Assembly (NCBI GenBank): GCA_947172645.1
Contig: CAMWBY010000002.1
Span: forward strand, 206,169-270,168
Reading direction: 5' to 3'
DNA from: an uncultured Lachnospiraceae bacterium
Lineage (GTDB): Bacteria > Bacillota > Clostridia > Lachnospirales > Lachnospiraceae
Length of the DNA: 64,000 nt
Part shown: piece by piece, positions 9,612 to 17,644 of the stretch
How the letters are laid out: the number at the start of each line of letters is the position of its first letter
Position numbering within the stretch: the stretch's first letter is position 1
Translations under genes and position numbers: made by a program
The notes under the pieces: model-generated
The model's database searches: none
Told to the model about the DNA's origin: nothing
Seen by the model: the letters and a program-made list of their open reading frames with translations, nothing else

Positions 9612-11086
9612 AACGGTTTTACGCCTTCATAATAATGGTCGAGATTATCCATGCGCTCCCTGATTAATTCATGTAACGTCTCACAGGCAGAACCGTAAGC
9701 GCTCGTTTCTTCCTCCCTGATAATATACCCTGAATCCGCCAGTCTCTGCTCATACAAATAAGCCACGCCAAGCAGGCTGTCCGTGGACAGGGCATTTCGC
9801 CGAAGCTCCTTCCACTTTGCTGCCGTCCGCGGCCAAATATCCTCCATCTGTCCGGACAGACAGGCATATTCGACATCTTCCATAATATTTTCTTTTGCAA
9901 ATACCGACTGCCATCCGATTCTGGAAGGATACATCCCGAATACGAATTTGCTCCTTTCCGGTATCCTGCAAAATTGATATGCCCCACCCTCTTCACGGGC
10001 AATCACATAAAAGTTTTCCATGCTGTTCTGGACTGCGCACGCCGCCTGGAGATAAATGTTATAGTTAATATAATTCTCTATATCAGCCTGTGCAGCGTCC
10101 CCGTTCTTTTGCCACATGCCTTCATACTGTGCCAACGCTTCACGATTCTCCTGAATATCCTCGTCCCCAGTCACTTCAAACAGCCTTGTCCCGTCTTCCA
10201 GGGTTCCTACACATTCATATGCCCTGTCTTTTTCCCCCAGGCTAAGATAACCCTTTCCAATCTTCGGGGCAAGGTAATACAGCCCCTTATACTGACCGTC
10301 CACAATCACTTCCGCATACTCCATGCCTTTTTGCAGCGTGTCATCTCCACAGACACAGTTCCACACATAGTTTGCCACTATCTCGCCGGAAAACGCATTA
10401 TCTTTTTCATATACCGGATAAAGTTTCCAGGACGTCCGCTTCCCCAGGCCAAGAAGCGAAAGGTCTCTTTCCTGGTCATATTGTTTCTTATAGAGCTTAA
10501 AGCTGATTGTCCCGGAATTATAGTTTATTTTCGTCTCAACCGCAGACTCCTTGACGCTCATCGTGATAACGTCTTTGTCATCGGGATTATGAATGACAAT
10601 ATTTCCCTTTCCATAGCCGGAAGCCAGTTTCCCCGCCTCCGAACGGATACATACCATAGGCAGGCCCGTAAAAACCATCTCCGATACGGCATAGGCATTC
10701 TCCGTCACAAACCATACTTTAAACCGGTGTCCCCGGGCTATGGCATCCTGCTTGTCTTCCAGTGCATCGTCCTCCTGCAGATAGAGGGTGCAGTTTTCCC
10801 CCGCAGACGTAAAAGTCCCCGCATAGGCTTTCCCCTCCATTGGCTGGCTCACGTAAAACAAATTGTTGTCCCGGTCATAGGGAACGGCATGTCCGTCAAG
10901 CAGTATCAGCTCCTCCGCATTCTGGGGATTGTCCACTCTGCCAAGGCCCTCTGTCAGCTCCGCCAGCTTCTCCTCCGGCATAACCCTTAAACCATGAAAC
11001 TCCATATCGTCAATTCTGTCCATTGCCACTGCAAGACAGAACAGGGAAACGGCCAGGAAAAACATCCAAACAGGTTTCTTCTTCAT
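9608..11086 (-). CDS. Divergent CotH-like secreted protein (copy B, probable pseudokinase)
   Basis: 492 residues with an N-terminal membrane anchor. Only the middle follows CotH: LGLGKRTSWKLYPV, IVANYVWN and VIVDGQYKGLYYL align with the kinase-lobe segment of the neighbouring copies. The GRGNSSW motif, the N-D-x-D motif and the W-D-F-D motif are absent. It starts 1 bp inside the DUF4956 stop (TAATG) and its stop overlaps copy A (ATGA), so it is translationally coupled to both. A non-catalytic partner or scaffold for copy A is a reasonable inference. Automated annotation may call it hypothetical. Confidence 0.65.
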   Translation of the reverse strand: MKKKPVWMFFLAVSLFCLAVAMDRIDDMEFHGLRVMPEEKLAELTEGLGRVDNPQNAEELILLDGHAVPYDRDNNLFYVSQPMEGKAYAGTFTSAGENCTLYLQEDDALEDKQDAIARGHRFKVWFVTENAYAVSEMVFTGLPMVCIRSEAGKLASGYGKGNIVIHNPDDKDVITMSVKESAVETKINYNSGTISFKLYKKQYDQERDLSLLGLGKRTSWKLYPVYEKDNAFSGEIVANYVWNCVCGDDTLQKGMEYAEVIVDGQYKGLYYLAPKIGKGYLSLGEKDRAYECVGTLEDGTRLFEVTGDEDIQENREALAQYEGMWQKNGDAAQADIENYINYNIYLQAACAVQNSMENFYVIAREEGGAYQFCRIPERSKFVFGMYPSRIGWQSVFAKENIMEDVEYACLSGQMEDIWPRTAAKWKELRRNALSTDSLLGVAYLYEQRLADSGYIIREEETSAYGSACETLHELIRERMDNLDHYYEGVKPL

Positions 11087-11769
11087 TATCCGATGCGCTC
11101 TCCCATTTCCAACAGCCAGTTTACACCGTTCACATGCTCACAATCCCGAAGCGCTGCCACCGCCTCTTCTTTTATCTCCTGACGGGCGGACACCTCGCAG
11201 ATTATCTCACACCGCTCACCGATATAATTTGTCGCGCGCACCCCCATCTTAGGATAATATGGCTCCATCACGGTTTTCACCTGGGCTAAATCCAGTTCCT
11301 TCGTGCCGCGTACAATAACCAGGTACTTCTTCTGTACGCTTGCATAGTAACTTAATGCAAGCAGTACGATTGCGATAAATATCGTGGATATCACAGCCAG
11401 TTTATAAATTTCCGCCCCGACGCACAACCCCTCGACAATCGCCCAGAAAATATAGATGGTGTCGGAAGGGTCTTTAATCGCGGTACGGAACCTGACGATG
11501 GACAAAGCGCCCACCATGCCAAGGGAAATTGCCATATTGCTGCTTATCATCAGCATAATAACCGAGGTGATTAAGACAATCACCACGTTGCCCGCATTAA
11601 ATCGGCTGTTATAGTTCACCCCGGTATAAGCCAGGCGGTAGGTAATAAAAATCACCGCCCCAAGCAACAGCGAAACACACAGCACAAACAAAACCTTGTC
11701 CACACTGAGCGCTTCGCTATTCACCGTAAACCAATCCAAAATCTTCGTCTTTGACATCTTGTTCTCCAT
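11086..11769 (-). CDS. DUF4956 family membrane protein
   Basis: 227 residues with about four membrane helices in the first two thirds and the strongly conserved block GMVGALSIVRFRTAIKDP, which identifies DUF4956. The C-terminal third is a soluble alpha/beta segment. Function is not known. In many bacteria it occurs beside VTC-domain and CotH genes, exactly as here (13 bp after the VTC gene and coupled to CotH-like copy B). A role as membrane partner of the VTC protein is inference. Confidence 0.93.
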   Translation of the reverse strand: MENKMSKTKILDWFTVNSEALSVDKVLFVLCVSLLLGAVIFITYRLAYTGVNYNSRFNAGNVVIVLITSVIMLMISSNMAISLGMVGALSIVRFRTAIKDPSDTIYIFWAIVEGLCVGAEIYKLAVISTIFIAIVLLALSYYASVQKKYLVIVRGTKELDLAQVKTVMEPYYPKMGVRATNYIGERCEIICEVSARQEIKEEAVAALRDCEHVNGVNWLLEMGERIG

Positions 11770-11782
11770 TCCGTGTGTAAAA

Positions 11783-12475
11783 TTATATTAAGTATCTCTC
11801 CAAAACCGGCCGTCCGCTCCCGTACTTGCTCACAGACACATTCGTCAGATGGTATTTTGCCAGTATCCGTTTAATCGGTTCTATCAGTCTCCCGTTAAAC
11901 TTCACTTCCAGAATCACCGCATCCTCCACGGTATGTATCCATGGCAGGTCTTTGTCAAACAAATCCAGGGACACTTCGCTGCTGCGCACATGGCGGTCAA
12001 TCGTAATCCGGGTATTATATTCCCCATAAAGATAAGCGAAACGGTCATATTCGATTACTGCCGCCGGGCGGTAGCACCCAAGCGTCATATCGCTATACAG
12101 CCGCCAGGCCAGCTCCTCTTCATAGTCAAGCAGCGTGCCGTAATCGCCTTCCATGTAGCGCAAGGCATCTTCCCTGCTTATTAACAGGCTTTCCTTGTGC
12201 TGCAACGCCCCGTTTTTCTGTTTGCATTCCAGTTTAACCGTATCCGTATCCTCGTCATAAATACGCATCCGTATTTTCTTGCGGCACTCCACGCCGTCCA
12301 GTTTCTGCACATAATCTTTCTGGTTAATGGAGTCAAAATACAGACTCTTAACCCGGTAAAATCCATCTGCCGAATAACTGTCCGGCATCAGAAGTTCATT
12401 CAATTCTTTCTGGAGAACCAGGCTGTCCTGATAACTAATCCAGTATTTCAATTCACTTCTTAATACAGAGAGCAT
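11783..12475 (-). CDS. VTC-domain protein (polyphosphate polymerase type)
   Basis: 230 residues. RVKSLYFDS, the basic R-x-R of RKKIRMRIY, KLECKQK, VIEYDRFAY, ITIDRH and LEVKFNG are the tunnel-lining motifs of the VTC fold known from the yeast vacuolar transporter chaperone, which makes polyphosphate from ATP. No signal peptide is present, so it should act in the cytoplasm, possibly on the inner face with DUF4956. It is first in the operon with its own promoter (12542-12570). Whether it makes polyphosphate or binds another phosphate polymer cannot be told. Confidence 0.9.
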   Translation of the reverse strand: MLSVLRSELKYWISYQDSLVLQKELNELLMPDSYSADGFYRVKSLYFDSINQKDYVQKLDGVECRKKIRMRIYDEDTDTVKLECKQKNGALQHKESLLISREDALRYMEGDYGTLLDYEEELAWRLYSDMTLGCYRPAAVIEYDRFAYLYGEYNTRITIDRHVRSSEVSLDLFDKDLPWIHTVEDAVILEVKFNGRLIEPIKRILAKYHLTNVSVSKYGSGRPVLERYLI

Positions 12476-12541
12476 ACCCCTTATTCTCCATCAATTACTG
12501 TCGCTTGACGACAAAACTTCCATTATGCACAATGCTCTTCT

Positions 12542-12570
12542 ATTCTACATTGATACCATCAAAAAGTCAA
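12542..12570 (-). promoter_or_regulatory. Sigma-A-type promoter for the VTC/DUF4956/CotH operon
   Basis: On the minus strand, TTGACT and TAGAAT are separated by exactly 17 bp, each one base from consensus. The start codon of the VTC gene is about 65 bp downstream, with an AAGGGG ribosome binding site. Confidence 0.7.
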
Positions 12571-12599
12571 ATATTCTATATGGGCCCCGGATGACCGCC

Positions 12600-12628
12600 T
12601 TGTGAAAAATAAGTGCTTGTGTTAAGAT
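12600..12628 (+). promoter_or_regulatory. Probable promoter for CotH copy C
   Basis: TTGTGA, 17 bp, then TAAGAT, each four of six to consensus. The first palindrome of the hairpin element begins 4 nt after the -10 box, so it would overlap the transcription start. Confidence 0.45.
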
Positions 12629-12630
12629 AA

Positions 12631-12732
12631 AAAAACGAGCATAGCTCGTTTATAAGCAAAGGGCTTTCGCAATAGCCCGTTTAAAAATTTGCTTGGCAAA
12701 TTAACTTTGCGGGTTCCGCTTCGCGGACTCGG
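12631..12732 (+). repeat. Composite palindrome element, copy 1 (four hairpins)
   Basis: It begins with an 8-bp inverted repeat AAACGAGC/GCTCGTTT around a 3-base loop (12633-12651). This is followed by GGGCT/AGCCC (12661-12678), AATTTGC/GCAAATT (12686-12702) and TCCGC/GCGGA. The first palindrome recurs at 19930 and 44458 with different loop bases. The element lies in the leader of CotH copy C. The 12476-12777 gap otherwise holds only the two divergent promoters. Confidence 0.8.
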
Positions 12733-12777
12733 ATAAACAGTGGCTTTCTTAATAGAAATACAGGCGGTAAACGATAC

Positions 12778-14625
12778 ATGCACAAAAAAGTTGAAAGAAA
12801 ATCCCACATAGGTGCAGTCTTGGCAGTGATTTTGCTGTTTACAGCCGCTTTGCTGTTTGTTTTTCTTTATTTTTTCCACGAAAAAAATCCCAGGCAGGAG
12901 GCCACGAATCCGCCGGAAAATCTCATCTGCGCTGACACAGGGCAAGAGCCGCAGAAAGCTCCTGCGCTTAATTTACAAAATTACGAAGGCTTCCTGCCCA
13001 TATCGCTCCACGCCCCGTCCTCCGTGGACATGCCCGCTGACTTGAAGCTTTATTTTGACGGGACAGGCAAGGCTTTCTTTTTCCTGCCTTCCCACGTGCC
13101 TATGGACGGTTTGCAGTTCCGGTTTGATGAAACGGCATACCGGATAGAAATAGACGGTTCCGCTGTCGCCTCTTCCGGTTCCCTTGCCGCTTACGAATCC
13201 GGCAGGGAATATCCGCTGCGCATTGCGGGTTCCGACATATCGTCTTCTGATTCCGAAACGATGTCTGTCACCTTTATGCAGTCCCAAAACCTTCCCGCCG
13301 TGTTCATATCCACAGCCACAGGTTCCCTTGACTACATGCATCTTTCCAGGGAGCACCGTGAACCTGGAGAATTTGTCTGCGTCCTTCCCGACGGCAAAAG
13401 AGACAGCTGCGGCGCGCTCACCGCCAGGTGCCATGGAAATTTCAGTTATCTCTCGGTAAATAAAAAGAGTTACCAGATTTACTTCGAGACTGACACAAAT
13501 GTCCTCTCCATGGGCGACGGCTCCAGATACATCCTGCAAGCCAACGCTCTTGATATCACAAGAATGCGCAACGGTATCGTATACGCCTACTGCCGCGATG
13601 CAGGCGTTCCCTATGCCGTGGACACGGAATATGTGGATTTGTATTTCAACGGGGAATACGCCGGAAATTATATTGTATGTGAAAGAGTGGAGATGGGAAA
13701 AGCCCGTGTCAATATTACGGAAGACGGATACTTGATTGAAAAGATGATTGCAAGCAGGATAAAACCCAGCGACCGTACTTTTCAGGTAGACGGAATGAAT
13801 TGGTTTATCGTCCGCAGCCCCGACACGGTAAGAGATGAAGCGCTTCTGGAAATCTCCGAATACATGAACCGTGTAAAAGAACTGATAAACAACTGCGATT
13901 CCCCGGAGAAATACGAAGAGCTGGCCCAGGTAATCGACATCGCTTCCTTCGCCGAAATGTATCTTGTGAACGCCATCACGAACGACATCGACGCCAATAT
14001 CGCCTCCACCTTCTACTATTTAAATGGCAGAGGAGAGGATAGAAAGCTGTATGCGGGCCCCATCTGGGATTATGACAATTCTTTCGGGCGCAACGGACGC
14101 GGGTACGATATTGAACTGGCCGCATACCCTTCCGGATTATGCGAACAATTATATCATGTTCCATATTTCCACGACACGGTGCAGGAAATGCTGCATACAA
14201 CCTATCAGCCACTATTGGAACAGTATCTCACAGATGATATCCCACGGCTGCAGGCGCATATCCAGCCTTCCGTATCCATGGACTTATGCCGTTGGCAGGC
14301 GGAAGGATATCTTCCTTCCACCAATGTGGGACAGGACGATTCTATAGACTATTTATACGATTATATCCGCGAACGTCTGGCGTATGTATGCGATTACATC
14401 GACCATCCGGAAAAGTACCATCATATACAGTTTATAAATACTGACACCGGGGCGGATTACCGTGATTCCGCATTATGGATTCTTGACGGAACGCAGATTT
14501 CCGACGACGTCATCGAGGAAATCTGCGACCGTTTTGACTGCACCGGGCTTCAGTTCGGAAATGGAATTCCCTACGCCAATAACTATCCGGTTTACAGCGA
14601 CACAACCCTCTACAGCGCCCGGTAG
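12778..14625 (+). CDS. CotH-family secreted protein (copy C)
   Basis: 615 residues with an N-terminal anchor (about residues 11-33) and no C-terminal helix. CotH motifs: ITRMRNGIVYAYC, DLYFNGEYAGNY, the acidic TNDIDAN and GPIWDYDNSFG. The early GRGNSSW motif is altered (RCHGNFSY). It keeps both acidic motifs, so catalysis is possible. It is on the opposite strand from copies A, B and D, with its own promoter and hairpin leader, and is followed after 126 bp by a GT2 gene. The start has an AGGCGG site 10 nt upstream. Confidence 0.86.
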   Translation: MHKKVERKSHIGAVLAVILLFTAALLFVFLYFFHEKNPRQEATNPPENLICADTGQEPQKAPALNLQNYEGFLPISLHAPSSVDMPADLKLYFDGTGKAFFFLPSHVPMDGLQFRFDETAYRIEIDGSAVASSGSLAAYESGREYPLRIAGSDISSSDSETMSVTFMQSQNLPAVFISTATGSLDYMHLSREHREPGEFVCVLPDGKRDSCGALTARCHGNFSYLSVNKKSYQIYFETDTNVLSMGDGSRYILQANALDITRMRNGIVYAYCRDAGVPYAVDTEYVDLYFNGEYAGNYIVCERVEMGKARVNITEDGYLIEKMIASRIKPSDRTFQVDGMNWFIVRSPDTVRDEALLEISEYMNRVKELINNCDSPEKYEELAQVIDIASFAEMYLVNAITNDIDANIASTFYYLNGRGEDRKLYAGPIWDYDNSFGRNGRGYDIELAAYPSGLCEQLYHVPYFHDTVQEMLHTTYQPLLEQYLTDDIPRLQAHIQPSVSMDLCRWQAEGYLPSTNVGQDDSIDYLYDYIRERLAYVCDYIDHPEKYHHIQFINTDTGADYRDSALWILDGTQISDDVIEEICDRFDCTGLQFGNGIPYANNYPVYSDTTLYSAR

Positions 14626-14751
14626 GGCTGACATGCATCCTCTGTATGTATATGCATGCATCCCGCCAACCCAAGGCTCCATAGTCACCGCGACAAGTTA
14701 AATACCCCGCAGCACTCGGCTCACTGCCCGCAGAAATGAAAGGAACTCACA

Positions 14752-15768
14752 ATGTCTGGCAAACCTTTTATCAGCATCATCGTACCTGTATACAACACCG
14801 AAGAATACCTGGAATGCTGTTTAGACAGTATTCTCTCCCAGGATTTCACGGACTATGAACTCATCCTGGTGGACGACGGTTCCACGGACGGTTCCGGTGC
14901 AATCTGCGACCGCTACGCCAAAAGCCATGCACAAATACGCTGCATTCACCAGCCGAACGGCGGGCACACCTGTGCGAGGCAAAACGGTTTTCTGGCAAGC
15001 CATGGAGATTATATCACCTTCGTGGACAGCGATGACTGGCTTGCCCCCGGTATGTACAGCCATATGTGCCAAATCGCCATGGAAACCCATGCAGACATTG
15101 TACACTGCAATTTCACCGCAGTCATGCCCCACAAAGAAGAACTGTGCGCCGTTCCCTTTCCGCCAGGCTTATATGACAAAAAGCAGTTAATCCAGACCGT
15201 CTATCCTTCCATGGTCTACACGGGCGTCTATTTTAAATTCGGCATTGCGCCCAGGCTGACCAACAAGCTGTTTATCCGCAGCCTCATAGAGAAATATTTA
15301 TTCCTGGTTCCCCATGATATTGTCGTAGGCGAGGACGGGCCTGTCACCTACGGCGCCATGCTAGGGGCTTCTTCCGTCTATTTCTGCGAAGAATCTTACT
15401 ATTATTACCGCAGCAACCCTACCTCCCTCTGTCACCACATGGATGCAGGACGTATCGCGGAAAACCATACCATGTTTGAAACCTACCGTCATGCCATCGA
15501 CCTGGACGGCAATCCCGCCGTCTTAAGACAACTACAGTATTTCTACGTATACCAAAGCCTCCTGACCTTCGTGCCTGTCTTCCGGGAAATGTGCGCGGAT
15601 TCCCGGGAATTCAAACGCCTTTTCCTGACGGAATGCGTTAACACGGATATCAAAGAGGCCTTCGCCGCTGTCCCGGTAAAAGACATAACAGGCATACACA
15701 ATAAGCTCTACGCCTTCTGTGTACGCCATAAACTCTGGTGGCTTTTCAGATTTTTTCTAATGCATTAG
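14752..15768 (+). CDS. GT2 family glycosyltransferase
   Basis: 338 residues. ISIIVPVYNTEEYLECCLDS, LVDDGSTDGS and VDSDDWL (DxD region) mark a cytoplasmic GT-A enzyme of the EpsJ/CpsJ type used in capsule and exopolysaccharide assembly. AAAGGA lies 8 nt before the ATG. The stop overlaps the stop of the convergent gene by 4 bp. Donor and acceptor are not predictable. Confidence 0.9.
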   Translation: MSGKPFISIIVPVYNTEEYLECCLDSILSQDFTDYELILVDDGSTDGSGAICDRYAKSHAQIRCIHQPNGGHTCARQNGFLASHGDYITFVDSDDWLAPGMYSHMCQIAMETHADIVHCNFTAVMPHKEELCAVPFPPGLYDKKQLIQTVYPSMVYTGVYFKFGIAPRLTNKLFIRSLIEKYLFLVPHDIVVGEDGPVTYGAMLGASSVYFCEESYYYYRSNPTSLCHHMDAGRIAENHTMFETYRHAIDLDGNPAVLRQLQYFYVYQSLLTFVPVFREMCADSREFKRLFLTECVNTDIKEAFAAVPVKDITGIHNKLYAFCVRHKLWWLFRFFLMH

Positions 15769-17609
15769 CCGTTTCGATGATAATACTGGCCGACTGCCTC
15801 TGCGCCGTCATTTAGCGCAATCGTTCGGTGGAACAGATTGGTCCTGGTAAAACAAAACGTCAGAACCAACACAGCCGCCACCCCTACCGCACAAACCGCA
15901 ACTTTCTTATCAAACCGCAATTTCGCCGTTCGCTTCCCGCCTGCCGCGCCAAGCGTCTTTGCCCAATCGTAAAATCCTTTTACCGCATAGGGAATGATAA
16001 CCGCAAAATAGGGAATGGTATAGGACGCGCTCGCCTCCCATACCATATGGAACAGATAGCCGCCTAAGAAAATAACGATTCCCATCAGTTCATACAGATT
16101 CCGGCTGTTCCAGTTAAGGAAAAGATAGAGCAAAATCCCCGACCAAACGAGGGTCTGTACATAATTCAGCCATACGGAAAGCGCCACGCTGCCTTTGCCC
16201 TCAATCAGGCTCCTCACAGGCGCCGCTATCTCCACGGCTGATTTCCGTCCGCGCATCCTTTCCATGCTGATAAAAGTAGGGTCGTTCCACTGGTATGCCG
16301 TCTTCCTTGCGAAAAAAGTGACGCCCTCATCCAACGGGTTCTCCGTCATTCTCTTTATAATCTTTCGCAAATCCGCAAAGGACTGCTCGGTGGCCAGCTT
16401 CGTGTCATAATTGTTTCTGACAAAGACATCGCCGTTATAGCCGTTGTAATCTCCCGGGCCTTTGGGCGCTTCCTGCAGCCCCATAACCACCCAGGATATC
16501 ATGACTTCGCCCTCCGGCATGTCATATCCCGACAGATGCTCCACCCATGCCTGGCTAAGCCTGCCGCATCCCCATACACTGAACCACATCAACGCCACGA
16601 AAGCGGCCGACGAGATACATTTCTTCCATTTATCCCGATTTTCCTTATTCTGGAGCAGCGTATCGGCCATATCATAAACCATGAAACACGTCGCCGCCAC
16701 AAGATAGATAAGACAATTCATTTTCAGTACCGTGGCTATTCCGATGCAAAGAGCCGCCGGAACCATATACCGGTATTTCCTCGTCTCCACATACCGGACC
16801 GCCAGATACACCATCCCCAGGGAACACGCCATCCCCGGCAGGATGCCATACACATATGTGACGAAGAAAAAAAGCGGCGTCCAACACATTAACGCCACAT
16901 ATACCAACACCGGAAGCCGCCGTTCTTTCTTCCAGAAAGAGCGCGCCATAAGAGAAAGCAGAAGATAGATAACCGCAAGCGCCGCCGCGTTGACTACCTG
17001 CGGGCCGATATAGCTCTTCGTCCCGTACAGGAAGGTAAGTAGATAATAGAACAGCACAATACCCGCCTGGAAAGGATAACAGAAAAGATAATTCCCTTCC
17101 TCAAAAGCAGAAAAATCCCCTGCCCGCCACTCCAATGCGATGGCATACACCTTCGCAGGGTCGGAGCCCGGCCTCATCTGCGTCAGCGCAATCCATAATA
17201 TACCCATCCCAAAAAGCACAAGGCTAAGCCAATATAAAGAAGTCCCCTTCCCGTATTCCATTTCCATGCGCCCATCCGTGCCGCCATGGCTCTCCTGTCC
17301 GGCGCTTACAGTGCCCGCCCTGCCATGCTTTAACCACGTCATCCCACTGCCCTGGCCCTCCTGCCTGCGGCGGCATATCCTGCCGATAACGGCGCACAAC
17401 AGACTAACCAGTACAAACACCAGCAAATGCTTCCATGGGCTGTCCGGAATATTCATCGTCCTGCCGTATGTGCCGCCGTCTTCCCTCACAGCCCTTCCCA
17501 CAAAACTGGTACTGAAAATGCTGTGCAGAAACAGTACAAAAACGACAGATGCGGCAAGAGTCCTGATAACAGAATTTGCCAATTGATAAAGAAACCGTTG
17601 CTTTTTCAA
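15765..17609 (-). CDS. Polytopic GT-C-like membrane glycosyltransferase (candidate)
   Basis: About 614 residues with a dozen or so hydrophobic helices. After the second pair of helices comes a first large loop (MRPGSDPAKVYA...EGNYLFCYPFQAG), the place where GT-C enzymes carry their catalytic acid, and a long extracytoplasmic loop around residues 360-460. This fits PMT/ArnT-like enzymes that use polyprenyl-phosphate sugars outside the membrane, matching the GtrB-like gene at 2929. An ATG at 17627 is also in frame, but a TTG at 17609 has a GGAGG site 6 nt upstream and is preferred. The role is inferred from topology. Confidence 0.6.
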   Translation of the reverse strand: MKKQRFLYQLANSVIRTLAASVVFVLFLHSIFSTSFVGRAVREDGGTYGRTMNIPDSPWKHLLVFVLVSLLCAVIGRICRRRQEGQGSGMTWLKHGRAGTVSAGQESHGGTDGRMEMEYGKGTSLYWLSLVLFGMGILWIALTQMRPGSDPAKVYAIALEWRAGDFSAFEEGNYLFCYPFQAGIVLFYYLLTFLYGTKSYIGPQVVNAAALAVIYLLLSLMARSFWKKERRLPVLVYVALMCWTPLFFFVTYVYGILPGMACSLGMVYLAVRYVETRKYRYMVPAALCIGIATVLKMNCLIYLVAATCFMVYDMADTLLQNKENRDKWKKCISSAAFVALMWFSVWGCGRLSQAWVEHLSGYDMPEGEVMISWVVMGLQEAPKGPGDYNGYNGDVFVRNNYDTKLATEQSFADLRKIIKRMTENPLDEGVTFFARKTAYQWNDPTFISMERMRGRKSAVEIAAPVRSLIEGKGSVALSVWLNYVQTLVWSGILLYLFLNWNSRNLYELMGIVIFLGGYLFHMVWEASASYTIPYFAVIIPYAVKGFYDWAKTLGAAGGKRTAKLRFDKKVAVCAVGVAAVLVLTFCFTRTNLFHRTIALNDGAEAVGQYYHRNG

Positions 17610-17644
17610 TAGAATCCTCCATGCCAAGACTGAAAGGTTTTCTT

